The notes beneath the pieces are model-generated. The model searched no databases, had not been told where the DNA came from, and saw only the letters and a program-made list of their open reading frames with translations. Shown here one piece after another: positions 6,112 to 13,941 of a stretch of 15,737 nt of DNA (positions are counted from its first letter, which is position 1; every line of letters begins with the position of its first letter). The stretch lies in the NCBI GenBank assembly GCA_050186055.1, contig JBFWYV010000097.1:1-15737 (forward strand). Direction: 5' to 3'. Position numbers and translations under genes: made by a program. This stretch comes from CAMDPA01 sp050186055 (lineage in GTDB: Bacteria > Pseudomonadota > Alphaproteobacteria > Rhizobiales > Hyphomicrobiaceae).

Positions 6112-6348
6112 GCGAAATAGCACCAACGCACCGTTATTATTTCGAAGTACAGCGTCCTCCGGACGCTGCCCGTGGCTTGCCCTACGTACTTTTGCTCCTT
6201 TTGCGCGCGAAATGCGCTCCGCTGACGGCGCGACCGCGGCGGTATCGTCGGCAATCGGCTGGCCGGGCCGCTCGATCTCTGAGCACAATACGGCCCGCGC
6301 CCGGATCGGAACCCGGGCGTTGTTCAGCGCGACGGAGACGTTCACGAT
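6112..6348. other. Non-coding leader between the RNA remnant and the aldo/keto reductase
   Basis: This 237-bp stretch holds the hairpin at 6150-6168 and otherwise no supported gene. A reverse-strand frame crosses it and ends inside the remnant with the residues WWSRGESN, which is the antisense reading of the T-arm/CCA and not a protein signal. The promoter of the reductase should lie here; no convincing -35/-10 pair was found. Confidence 0.5.
6150..6168 (+). terminator. Perfect 8-bp hairpin downstream of the tRNA/tmRNA remnant
   Basis: CAGCGTCC (6150-6157), loop TCC, GGACGCTG (6161-6168). It lies 38 nt after the CCA end of the remnant, where the terminator of the original RNA gene would be expected, which suggests that sequence right of the remnant is original chromosome. 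There is no clear T-run after the stem. Confidence 0.4.
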
Positions 6349-7338
6349 ATGCGCAAGCGCAGGCTTGGACCCGATCAGCTCGAAGTTTCGGCGATCGGCC
6401 TTGGATGCATGGGATTGAGCTACGGCTACGGGTCGCCGCCTGCCAGGAGCGAGGCAATCCGGCTTGTGCTCACCGCGGTGGATCGCGGAGTGACGTTGTT
6501 CGACACCGCAGAATCCTATGGTCCGTTTGCCAACGAGGAACTGCTCGGAGAGGCCCTTTCAGGCATTCGCCGCAAGGTCGTGATCGCGACCAAGTTCGGC
6601 TTCGAGTTCGACGCAAACGGCACGCCGGTCGGCATGAATAGCCGGCCTGACCACATCAGGCAGGTCGCCGAGGCCGCCCTCAAGCGGCTTCGGACCGACG
6701 TGATCGACATCTTCTACCAGCACCGCGTCGATCCCGGCGTGCCCATCGAGGATGTTGCCGGGGCAGTGAAGGACCTCATCCGTGACGGCAAGGTGCGGTG
6801 CTTCGGTCTGTCCGAGCCGGGCACGGATACGGTCCGGCGAGCCCACGCCGTTCAACCCGTCACGGCGGTTCAAAGCGAATATTCCCTGTGGTGGCGGGAG
6901 CCCGAAGCCGAGTTGCTGCCGGTCCTGGAACAACTCGGCATCGGCTTTGTCCCGTTCAGCCCCCTGGGACGCGGCTTTCTCACCGGTGCGATCGACGAAA
7001 GCACGACCTTCGACAGCACCGATTTCCGCACCGCCGTGCCGCGCTTTTCAGCCGACGCCCGCAGGGCCAACCAGCCGCTGATCGATTTGATCGGTACGAT
7101 AGCGCTCGCCAGAGGCGCAACCAGGGCGCAGATCGCGGTTGCCTGGCTGCTCGCAAAGCGGCCGTGGATCGTCCCAATTCCGGGCACGACGAAGCTTCGG
7201 CGGCTGGACGAGAATCTCGGCGGCGGAACCCTGGATCTGTCGCCTGCCGAGCTCCTCGCCATCGACCAGGCCCTTGCAAACGTCACCGTGATTGGCGACC
7301 GATATCCCGAGCATCTGCAGCGGCTGGTCGGCCGCTGA
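6349..7338 (+). CDS. Aldo/keto reductase
   Basis: A 329-aa (alpha/beta)8-barrel NADPH-dependent oxidoreductase of full family length. The catalytic tetrad is visible: Asp52 and Tyr57 in FDTAESYGPF, Lys82 in IATKFGF and His125 in FYQHRVDP. The opening RRLGPDQLEVSAIGLGCMGL and the late cofactor motif VPIPGTTKLRRLDEN (about 278-292) place it near the AKR families that reduce aldehydes and ketones (YakC/AKR13-like by appearance). The ATG follows GGAGA by 10 nt. It is cytosolic, with no signal. It stands in the same direction as the cyclase but 91 bp apart, so joint transcription is possible but not shown. Its physiological substrate is unknown. Confidence 0.94.
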   Translation: MRKRRLGPDQLEVSAIGLGCMGLSYGYGSPPARSEAIRLVLTAVDRGVTLFDTAESYGPFANEELLGEALSGIRRKVVIATKFGFEFDANGTPVGMNSRPDHIRQVAEAALKRLRTDVIDIFYQHRVDPGVPIEDVAGAVKDLIRDGKVRCFGLSEPGTDTVRRAHAVQPVTAVQSEYSLWWREPEAELLPVLEQLGIGFVPFSPLGRGFLTGAIDESTTFDSTDFRTAVPRFSADARRANQPLIDLIGTIALARGATRAQIAVAWLLAKRPWIVPIPGTTKLRRLDENLGGGTLDLSPAELLAIDQALANVTVIGDRYPEHLQRLVGR

Positions 7339-7429
7339 AGACGAGGTGGGCCGCATCGGGACCGTCGCGACCTGAAGAATTGCGCTTTGGCGCGCGCCAT
7401 GACGCGGCTGAATTGAGCAGGACCGGACG

Positions 7430-8710
7430 ATGGAGAACAGGTTCCAGCGGTGGCTTGCGACATGGTGCCGGCCGGACCCGATGGCAATAATCCGCAGACG
7501 GCTGACACGGCTTGCCGAATTCGGGACGGAAGGCTACCCGCGCGCGGTGCAGCGCCGTCTGAAGATCATGAATGTGGTCGCCTACCTGATCGCATTCTTC
7601 ACGATGCTCTACATCGTCCAGTATCTGTTCGTGGATTTCAGGGCCTGGCGTCCGGTGATCCTGGTCAATATCTGCCTGGCGCTGACGGCTTTGACCATTC
7701 CGTTCCTCCACCGCTTCGGCGAGATCGTCGGAGGTCTCACCATCGCCGTTGCCGAGCTCGCCGGATTGTTCCTGATCACCATGTACCTGGGACGATCGTC
7801 CGGCGTACAACTCCAGTTCGTGGCATTTGCCGCCGCGCCGTTCGTCATACTCGGCCTCGAACGCATTCGTCTGACGCTGCTGCTGGTCCTCGGCGGCTTT
7901 GCATTGCATCTCGCGTCTTGGTTCCATTTCCGCGATGAAACCGCGATCGTCGCCGCCTTGCCGGGCGAGATCAACGGCATCTACCTCAATGCGGCGATCA
8001 CCACGTTCGCGATTGTTGCAGCCACGGTCTGGTATGCATTTCATCTCGCCCACAAAGCCGAGACCGAAACCGAGGACCTGTTGCGCAACATCCTGCCCGG
8101 TTCCGTGGTCGAGCGGTTGAAGGCGGCCCCCGGCAGCACCATCGCCGACAGCTTCGACGTTGCAGCCGTTCTCTTCACGGATCTTCAAGGGTTTGTGCCG
8201 ACCGCCAAGCGCCTCGGGCCGGCTGCAACCGTGGACCTCCTGAACCGACTGATGCATGCGTTCGACCGCGTTGCGGAACGACACGGCATCGAGAAGATCA
8301 AGACCATCGGCGACGCCTACATGGCCGTCGCCGGGGTCCCGGAAAAATGCGAGAACGCTTCCCTCGTCCTGGCCCAGACCGCACTCGATCTCCTCATCGA
8401 GGCGGAGAACATCGCCGGCAAGACCGGCGTGCCGCTGGCGATGCGAATCGGTATTGCCACCGGTCCGGTCATGGCAGGCGTCATCGGCGCGAAGCGCCTG
8501 ACCTATGATGTCTGGGGTGACACCGTGAACCTCGCATCGCGCCTGGAAGGCCTGGCCCAGCCGGGCACCGTGCACCTGTGCAAGACGACGGCGGCAGCAA
8601 TCGAAGGGACGCTTGCGCCGGTACCTTGCGGCAGCACGGAGGTCAAGGGGTTCGGCGTGGAGCCGACATGGATGCTGAGGCCGCCGCCCCCGGCTCAGGC
8701 CCCGCTCTGA
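7430..8710 (+). CDS. Membrane-bound class III adenylate cyclase, six-TM type
   Basis: A 426-aa protein that makes cAMP from ATP. The N-terminal half has six predicted membrane segments (about 47-69, 73-92, 98-119, 126-143, 147-165, 186-205). A short linker (206-235, ETETEDLLRNILPGSV) leads to the cyclase domain (about 240-405). Metal-binding aspartates are Asp251 (FTDLQGF) and Asp295 (TIGDAYMAV). ATP-selecting residues are Lys289 (EKIKTIGD) and Asp360 (YDVWGD). The transition-state pair is Asn367 and Arg371 (VNLASRLE). All six key residues are present, so each homodimer should have two active sites. AGGA lies 7 nt before the ATG. The layout resembles Rv1625c-type cyclases, whose membrane anchor is thought to sense a ligand or lipid; here the signal is unknown. 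Confidence 0.94.
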   Translation: MENRFQRWLATWCRPDPMAIIRRRLTRLAEFGTEGYPRAVQRRLKIMNVVAYLIAFFTMLYIVQYLFVDFRAWRPVILVNICLALTALTIPFLHRFGEIVGGLTIAVAELAGLFLITMYLGRSSGVQLQFVAFAAAPFVILGLERIRLTLLLVLGGFALHLASWFHFRDETAIVAALPGEINGIYLNAAITTFAIVAATVWYAFHLAHKAETETEDLLRNILPGSVVERLKAAPGSTIADSFDVAAVLFTDLQGFVPTAKRLGPAATVDLLNRLMHAFDRVAERHGIEKIKTIGDAYMAVAGVPEKCENASLVLAQTALDLLIEAENIAGKTGVPLAMRIGIATGPVMAGVIGAKRLTYDVWGDTVNLASRLEGLAQPGTVHLCKTTAAAIEGTLAPVPCGSTEVKGFGVEPTWMLRPPPPAQAPL

Positions 8711-8773
8711 TCGCTCTCGCCGAGCAACGCCCCGGAGCCGTCAGGTGACTGGGATGGTCCTTTCTTGCGCCAT

Positions 8774-8790
8774 ATGCATCCCGGGTGCAT
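8774..8790. promoter_or_regulatory. Dyad upstream of the dioxygenase gene, possible operator
   Basis: ATGCA (8774-8778) and TGCAT (8786-8790) flank TCCCGGG, an imperfect palindrome 40 bp upstream of the dioxygenase start in a 119-bp gap. A weak promoter match overlaps it: TTGCGC at 8765-8770, then 17 bp, then CATGCT at 8788-8793. A repressor here could control the gene, but this rests only on position and symmetry. Confidence 0.25.
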
Positions 8791-8829
8791 GCTGTCGGCC
8801 AGACAAGCTCGCGCCAAGGAGAATAGACC

Positions 8830-9384
8830 GTGATCCCGCACGCGACGTTCAAGCCTTTCAATTTCCAGCGCTGGATCGCCGACAATCAGCACCTGCTGAA
8901 ACCGCCCGTCGGCAACAAGCAGTTGTTCGACCAGACCAGCGGCATGGTGGTCATGATCGTCGGCGGTCCCAACCAGCGCGTCGATTTCCATGACGACCCG
9001 GTGGAAGAGTTCTTCTACCAGCTCAAGGGCGACATGCTGCTGAAGATCGCCGAGCGCAGCAGGATCTACGACGTGCCGATCCGCGAAGGCGAAGTCTTCC
9101 TGCTGCCGCCGCATGCCCGCCACTCCCCGCAGCGCCCGGTCGCCGGCTCGGTCGGTCTGGTCGTCGAAGGGACCAGGCGCGATGATGACATCGATGGCTT
9201 CGAGTGGTTCTGTTTCAAGTGCGGCGGCAAGGTGCACCGCGTCGAGGTCCAGGTGAAGGACATCGTCAAGGACCTGCCGCCGCTGTTCGATGCGTTCTAT
9301 TCCAATCCAGCCGCACGGACATGCAAGGAGTGCGGGACCGTGCATCCCGGCAAGCAGCCGCCGGAAGGCTGGGCCGCCCTGTAG
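8830..9384 (+). CDS. nbaC: 3-hydroxyanthranilate 3,4-dioxygenase
   Basis: A 184-aa cupin that opens the ring of 3-hydroxyanthranilate with O2, giving 2-amino-3-carboxymuconate semialdehyde. This is a step of the kynurenine route to quinolinate/NAD or of 2-nitrobenzoate and tryptophan breakdown. The catalytic iron ligands are His54, Glu60 and His98; substrate residues are Arg50, Arg102 and Glu113. The bacterial rubredoxin-like second iron site is intact, with Cys128/Cys131 and Cys165/Cys168. All are offset by exactly +3 from the Cupriavidus enzyme numbering as I recall it. The start is a GTG with AAGGAG 8 nt upstream. No other kynurenine-pathway gene is in the window, so it appears as a single-gene unit with its own promoter region. 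Length is normal for the family. Confidence 0.97.
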   Translation: MIPHATFKPFNFQRWIADNQHLLKPPVGNKQLFDQTSGMVVMIVGGPNQRVDFHDDPVEEFFYQLKGDMLLKIAERSRIYDVPIREGEVFLLPPHARHSPQRPVAGSVGLVVEGTRRDDDIDGFEWFCFKCGGKVHRVEVQVKDIVKDLPPLFDAFYSNPAARTCKECGTVHPGKQPPEGWAAL

Positions 9385-9432
9385 GCGGTCGTTAAAGCGT
9401 GGGTCGCATTTGAGGTCCGACGCTTTGGCCGC
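9385..9432. terminator. Hairpin filling the dioxygenase/DUF1343 convergent gap
   Basis: AAAGCGT (9394-9400) pairs with ACGCTTT (9420-9426), and an outer GCGG (9385-9388) can pair with CCGC (9429-9432). The structure spans the 48 bp between two converging stop codons, so it can serve both strands. There is no T-run, and the 19-nt loop is long. Confidence 0.45.
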
Positions 9433-10653
9433 TCAATAGATCAGGTATGGCGCACGCAGACGCTTGAAGCGATCGACCTCGTCCGCCCAGGCTGAGACAA
9501 TGGCGCTCCCGCTCTCCCGCCTCACCAGCATCCGGTGAAGCCGGCGCGTCCCCGCCAGCAAGTGGAACATCTTCAGATTGCGGAACAATCCGGACGGTGG
9601 CCCCGCGCCCGGATCCGCCATCAGCATGGCCATCACGTGCATGCCCGCCTCCAGCGGCTGGAACCGGTCGATGTCGGCAAAGACCAGACGCACGCCCCCG
9701 ATCGTGCGGCCATCGAAGCGCGGATCGCTCGCCACCCCGGGGATCGCCCGCGGGCGATAGCGGACGGCCTCGAAACGAACCCCCGGCAGCCGAAGACCGT
9801 TGAGATGCGCCGCCGCCTTTCTCCCGTCGAGCCAGGGCGCGCCGAACTGCATGAACGGCATCGGCGTACCCCGGCCTTCGTTGATGTCAAGTTCGCCGAC
9901 GAAACCGATCCCGGGATATGCAAGCGCCGATTCGAAGGCCGGGATATTGGGACTGGTCGCCACCCATTGGCGCCCGGTGCCGGGCCACCGCGTGCCGCGC
10001 TTCCAGCCGCGCGCCTGGATCACTGAAAGCTGCAGCGTCCCGAGACCCGGCATCCAGCCTTCCGCTTTGATCATGCGCGCAAGCTCGCCCACCGTCAGCC
10101 CATGCACGATCGGGATCGGATATTGGCCGACGAACGACGTCAGCGACGGCTCCAGCCCGAAGCCCGAGACATACGTGCCGCCCAGCGGGTTCGGCCGGTC
10201 GAGCACGACGAACGGTATCCGCGCCTGGGCTGCGGCCTGCATGGCGAGCCCCATGGTCGAGATGTACGTGTAATAGCGCGCGCCGATGTCCTGGATGTCG
10301 AATACGAGTGCGTCGATGCCCCGCAGCATCGACTGACGCGGTTTGCGCGTCGCTCCATAGAGGCTGAACACCCGCACGCCGGTCTTCGCATCCCGCTCGT
10401 CGCCGACCTTCTCTCCTGCCTCGGCCGCACCGCGAAAGCCGTGCTCCGGCGCGAAGATTCCGGCCAGCTTCACATTCGGCGCGGCATGCAGATGATCGAC
10501 GAGATGCCTGCCGTGCGCCAGTCCGGTTTGGTTGGTGATAAGGCCGACCGTCCGGCCGGCGAGCGCGGCAAAGCCGGAGTCCACCAGTACCTCGGCACCG
10601 ACGGCCACGCGCGAAACGCGGACCGGCGCATTCTTCAGGGTCGGGCCTGCCAT
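9433..10653 (-). CDS. DUF1343 protein, exo-beta-N-acetylmuramidase NamZ-like (GH171)
   Basis: A 406-aa protein covering the whole DUF1343 domain. Conserved blocks are GLITNQTG (37-44), IFAPEHGFRG (66-75, with Glu70 and His71 at the presumed active site), FDIQDIGARYYTYISTM (118-134), LDRPNPLGG (151-159), and a later SPNIP and NEGRGTP. Bacillus subtilis NamZ (YbbC) of this family releases N-acetylmuramic acid from peptidoglycan ends. The ATG at 10653 has GAGGAG about 11 nt upstream; the frame stays open further upstream, but that extension is antisense to the HAD gene. No signal peptide is seen in either version, although characterised members are exported. It is divergent from a HAD phosphatase with 105 bp between starts, so a linked role in muropeptide recovery is possible. 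Confidence 0.93.
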   Translation of the reverse strand: MAGPTLKNAPVRVSRVAVGAEVLVDSGFAALAGRTVGLITNQTGLAHGRHLVDHLHAAPNVKLAGIFAPEHGFRGAAEAGEKVGDERDAKTGVRVFSLYGATRKPRQSMLRGIDALVFDIQDIGARYYTYISTMGLAMQAAAQARIPFVVLDRPNPLGGTYVSGFGLEPSLTSFVGQYPIPIVHGLTVGELARMIKAEGWMPGLGTLQLSVIQARGWKRGTRWPGTGRQWVATSPNIPAFESALAYPGIGFVGELDINEGRGTPMPFMQFGAPWLDGRKAAAHLNGLRLPGVRFEAVRYRPRAIPGVASDPRFDGRTIGGVRLVFADIDRFQPLEAGMHVMAMLMADPGAGPPSGLFRNLKMFHLLAGTRRLHRMLVRRESGSAIVSAWADEVDRFKRLRAPYLIY

Positions 10654-10758
10654 TCTCGCGTCAACTCCTCGATGCCGTCGGGGGTGCACGTCCGGCGCGT
10701 TCCAGGCTATGGTGCGCGCCGCATTCGCCCAGTACAGCCCGTAAGCCCGCAGATCACA

Positions 10759-11442
10759 ATGTCCCGGCTGCACATCGTCTTCGATCTTGACGACACGCTC
10801 TATCCCGAGCGGCAGTTCGCGATATCCGGGTTCCGCGCCTGCGAACGCTGGCTCGAACAACGCTACGGTGTCAACGGCATCGTCGACGATATGACCCGCA
10901 TGCTCGACGACGGCCATATGCGGTCTCTGTTCGAGATCACTTTACGCAAACACCTCGGCCCCTATGACGACAGCCTGCTCGAATCATTCATCGACATCTA
11001 CCGCCTGCATCCGCCCGAGATCTCTCTCTACGACGACGCCGCCCCCGCCCTCGACCATTTCGAGGCCCTGGGTCCGATCGGCCTGATCACGGACGGGCAG
11101 GAGGAGGTTCAGTCGAGCAAGGTCCGCGCGCTCGAGCTGGAGCCGCGCTTCGCTCACATCATCTACACGCACGCCCTCGGCGGCCGCAGCTTCTCGAAGC
11201 CGAATCCCCGCGCGTTCGAGCTGATGGAGCAGGCGCTCGGCGGACCCGGCGACCGGTTCCTTTATGTCGGAGATAACCCGTCGAAGGACTTCGTGGCGCC
11301 CAACAAGCGGGGCTGGATCAGCGTGCAGATTCACCGCGACCAGCGTATCCATCATCGCGCGCAGACGGCTGAAGGCGGCGCCCCGCAGCACGAGATCACG
11401 GCACTCACGGAGCTGCCGGCGATCCTGGAGAAGCTGGCCTGA
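10759..11442 (+). CDS. HAD-superfamily hydrolase (phosphatase)
   Basis: A 227-aa HAD protein with all four motifs: nucleophile Asp9 and acid/base Asp11 in VFDLDDTLYPE, Thr111 in GLITDGQ, Lys147 in SFSKPNPRAF, and Asp172/Asp177 in YVGDNPSKDF. The helical cap lies between motifs I and II (about 15-95). It should dephosphorylate a small metabolite in the cytosol; the substrate cannot be read from the sequence. The ATG at 10759 is chosen because the domain begins five residues later; the frame is open upstream to 10102, but that part is antisense to DUF1343. No good ribosome site precedes the ATG. It is divergent from the NamZ-like gene, and its stop lies only 6 bp from the convergent oxidoreductase stop. 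A MurNAc-6-phosphate phosphatase role is conceivable but speculative. Confidence 0.91.
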   Translation: MSRLHIVFDLDDTLYPERQFAISGFRACERWLEQRYGVNGIVDDMTRMLDDGHMRSLFEITLRKHLGPYDDSLLESFIDIYRLHPPEISLYDDAAPALDHFEALGPIGLITDGQEEVQSSKVRALELEPRFAHIIYTHALGGRSFSKPNPRAFELMEQALGGPGDRFLYVGDNPSKDFVAPNKRGWISVQIHRDQRIHHRAQTAEGGAPQHEITALTELPAILEKLA

Positions 11443-11448
11443 CCAGAC

Positions 11449-12354
11449 CTACGCCTTCTGTCCCTCGATCAGCCTGCTGAGCTTGTCGAGACGCTCGCCC
11501 CGCGGCTCGTTCGCGTTGCCCGGATCATCGACCAGCTTGCCAAGCTCGCCGGCCCAGCGCTGACGCACCACGATGGCCTCCGACATGACCGGATCGAGCC
11601 CCGCGTCCGCCACCGTCTTGGCCACCTCCTCCATCTCCTCCGAACGGCGGCGGCCATGTTGCAGCGTGCGCGAGAGCATATAGCGCGCCGTCCTGTCCCA
11701 GTCCTGGCCGGGAAACATGTCCTTGAGCGAAGCCAGCACATCGTCGGTCACCCCGTAGTGGTGGCTCGACAGCAGGCACTCCGCGACCAGCGACTCGATG
11801 CCCTTGATCATCACGCTGCGGCACATCTTGACCGAGGACGCAGCCCCGATCCGGTCCGAATACGGCTTGGCGTTGAACCCCAGCGGGGCCGCGACATCGA
11901 GGAACGACTGTGCATGCGGTCCGCCGAGCAGGATTGGCGTCCCGATCCGCTTGGGATGGATCGGCGACATCACGGCAGCCTCGACATAGCGGCCGCCGGC
12001 ATGTTCCACGATCTTCGCCGCTTCCTGCTTGGTGGACGGCGCGACGGAGTTGACGTCAAGGAACATGGTCCCGCCGGACAGTCCGGGCGCCGCCGCGCGG
12101 GCGGCATCGAGCGCAGAGCCGGCAGTGACGGCACTGATCGCCAGCGTCGCCCGGCGCGCTGCATCGGCGGCCGAGGCCGCAATTGCCAGATCGAGGGCGC
12201 GGGCGGCGGCAAGCTGCCGGCTGGCCTCGTCGGCAAATGCGATGTCGTAGGCGCTGATCGATCGCACCCCGGCGGCCTGCAGATCGCCGGCCAGCGCCTG
12301 CCCGACTTCGCCAAGCCCGATCAATGCCACGCTGAGATTGGCTCCTGTCGCCAT
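11449..12354 (-). CDS. NAD(P)-dependent oxidoreductase, beta-hydroxyacid-dehydrogenase type with DUF1932 domain
   Basis: A 301-aa protein. The N-terminal Rossmann domain (about 5-165) has the dinucleotide loop VALIGLGEVGQALA (Gly13, Gly15, Gly18) and DVNSVAPSTK (100-109), the family's substrate-binding strand. The all-helical C-terminal domain (about 168-280) matches DUF1932, with Lys176 in SSVKMCRSVMIKGIESL at the position of the usual catalytic lysine. It would oxidise a small beta-hydroxyacid or similar compound; the family also contains tartronate-semialdehyde- and 6-phosphogluconate-like enzymes. The start was set at MATGANLS, which has GAGG 5 nt upstream, in place of a 21-residue longer version without support. 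The gene is divergent from gltX (134 bp) and has no pathway neighbours. Confidence 0.9.
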   Translation of the reverse strand: MATGANLSVALIGLGEVGQALAGDLQAAGVRSISAYDIAFADEASRQLAAARALDLAIAASAADAARRATLAISAVTAGSALDAARAAAPGLSGGTMFLDVNSVAPSTKQEAAKIVEHAGGRYVEAAVMSPIHPKRIGTPILLGGPHAQSFLDVAAPLGFNAKPYSDRIGAASSVKMCRSVMIKGIESLVAECLLSSHHYGVTDDVLASLKDMFPGQDWDRTARYMLSRTLQHGRRRSEEMEEVAKTVADAGLDPVMSEAIVVRQRWAGELGKLVDDPGNANEPRGERLDKLSRLIEGQKA

Positions 12355-12488
12355 CGTGCCTCGCCATTTTCCGGAACGCCTGCCGCCATAGCTACCGCCG
12401 ACGGGCAGCCGCTGCAAGGTGTCGGACCGGCAAAGGCTGTGCTAGACCGCACGGCGAATGCACCCTTCTCAACCAAATAAACATCACG

Positions 12489-13919
12489 ATGAGCAAGATC
12501 CCAGACTCGAAAGTCGTTACCCGTTTCGCACCTTCGCCGACGGGGACGCTGCATATCGGCGGCGCCCGTACAGCCCTGTTCAACTGGCTCTATGCCCGCC
12601 ACACCGGCGGCAGGTTCCTGCTCCGGATCGAGGACACGGACCGCGAGCGCTCCAGGCAGGAGCACGTCGACGCCATTCTCGGCAGCCTCAAATGGCTCGG
12701 GCTCGACTGGGACGGCGAGCCGGTGTTCCAGGCCAGCCGCGCCGACCGTCACCGGGAGCTTGCCGGCGACCTGCTGGCGCGCGGTCTCGCATATCGCTGC
12801 TACTGCACGCCGGCCGAGCTCGAAGCCATGCGGGAAACCGCCCGCGCCGAAGGTCGGCCGCCGACCTACAACGGCATGTGGCGCGACCGCGATCCCGCCG
12901 AGGCCCCGCCGGGCATCGAGCCGGCCGTCCGGCTGAGGACCCCGCGCGAGGGCGAGACCGCCGTCGACGACAAGGTGCAGGGCCGGGTCGTGTTCCAGAA
13001 CAAGGAGCTGGACGACCTCATCATCCTGCGCAGCGACGCCTCTCCGACCTACAATTTCGCCGTCGTGGCGGATGACCATGACATGGGCATCACCCATGTC
13101 ATCCGCGGCGTCGATCACCTCAACAACGCCGCCCGCCAGACCCAGGTCTATCGGGCGCTCGGCTGGGACGTCCCCGTGTTCGCGCATGTGCCGCTGATCC
13201 ATGGGCCGGACGGCGCCAAGCTGTCGAAGCGGCACGGCGCACAAGGCACCGAGGAATACCGGGCGATGGGCTATCTTCCCGTCGCTCTGCGGAACTATCT
13301 GGTGCGGCTTGGCTGGAGCCACGGCAACGACGAGATCATCTCCACCGAGCAGATGATCGAATGGTTCGACCTCGATGGCATCGGCAGGAGCGCGGCGCGC
13401 TTCGACTTTGCCAAGCTCGCCGATCTCAATGGCCACTATATCCGCAAGTCGGATCCCGCCGAGATCCGGACCCGTCTCAAGGAGGCCCTCCCTGAAATGG
13501 AAGGAGGCCCCGAGCTGGCTGAAAAGCTCGACAGGATCGGTTGGCAAGGCTTCGATACGCTCCTGCCCGCGATGATGGAACGGGCGAAGACACTGGAGGA
13601 TATCGCCGATGCCTCGCGTTTCCTTGTGGCGAGCCGGCCATTGAAGCTCGACGGCAAGGCCGCCAGGCTGCTGGACGCCAACGGCCGCGAGACGTTGCGC
13701 CTGCTCGCAGGCGAGTTCGAGTCGGCGGACTGGCAGCCGCAGGCGCTGGAGCTGCTCGTGCGTGCATTTGCCGAGAAGCACGGACGCAAGCTCGGCCACG
13801 TCGCTCAGCCGCTGCGCGCCGCGCTGACCGGATCCACCGTCTCACCACCCGTGTTCGACGTGATGGTCGCGCTGGGCCGCGAGGAGGCCATGGCCCGCAT
13901 CGCCGATCAGACGGCGTAG
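12489..13919 (+). CDS. gltX: Glutamate--tRNA ligase
   Basis: A 476-aa class I aminoacyl-tRNA synthetase of normal bacterial length; it joins glutamate to tRNA-Glu in the cytosol. The catalytic domain has RFAPSPTGTLHIGGARTALF (12-31) with the HIGH equivalent HIGG at 22-25, the specificity stretch YNFAVVADDHDMGITHVIRG, and the KMSKS equivalent KLSKR at 244-248. The anticodon-binding helical region fills about 320-476. Of the E. coli zinc ligands only CYC (104-106) remains, and the later pair is replaced by YNGMW, as in many alphaproteobacteria. No ribosome site precedes the ATG (the leader is A-rich), so translation may start in an atypical way. Many alphaproteobacteria carry two gltX genes, one charging tRNA-Gln for amidation; which one this is cannot be told. 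Confidence 0.98.
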   Translation: MSKIPDSKVVTRFAPSPTGTLHIGGARTALFNWLYARHTGGRFLLRIEDTDRERSRQEHVDAILGSLKWLGLDWDGEPVFQASRADRHRELAGDLLARGLAYRCYCTPAELEAMRETARAEGRPPTYNGMWRDRDPAEAPPGIEPAVRLRTPREGETAVDDKVQGRVVFQNKELDDLIILRSDASPTYNFAVVADDHDMGITHVIRGVDHLNNAARQTQVYRALGWDVPVFAHVPLIHGPDGAKLSKRHGAQGTEEYRAMGYLPVALRNYLVRLGWSHGNDEIISTEQMIEWFDLDGIGRSAARFDFAKLADLNGHYIRKSDPAEIRTRLKEALPEMEGGPELAEKLDRIGWQGFDTLLPAMMERAKTLEDIADASRFLVASRPLKLDGKAARLLDANGRETLRLLAGEFESADWQPQALELLVRAFAEKHGRKLGHVAQPLRAALTGSTVSPPVFDVMVALGREEAMARIADQTA

Positions 13920-13941
13920 CACGTCCTCCCGGCGATGAAGA

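Noticed and set aside
6067..6345. Reverse ORF ending in WWSRGESN
   Set aside because: This ending is the known antisense reading of a tRNA T-arm and CCA end, not a protein motif.
7283..8575. 430-codon open frame antisense to the adenylate cyclase
   Set aside because: The plus strand encodes every cyclase motif here; the antisense frame is low-complexity Asp/Glu/His/Arg-rich sequence.
10102..10758. N-terminal extension of the HAD gene
   Set aside because: The extension is antisense to the conserved DUF1343 blocks, and the HAD domain begins right after the ATG at 10759.
10654..10917. N-terminal extension of the DUF1343 gene
   Set aside because: It is antisense to the HAD gene core, has no signal peptide, and the ATG at 10653 has GAGGAG upstream.
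12321..13799. 492-codon open frame antisense to gltX
   Set aside because: Its residues are the complement of a clear GltX; long antisense frames are common in GC-rich DNA, and it resembles no protein family.
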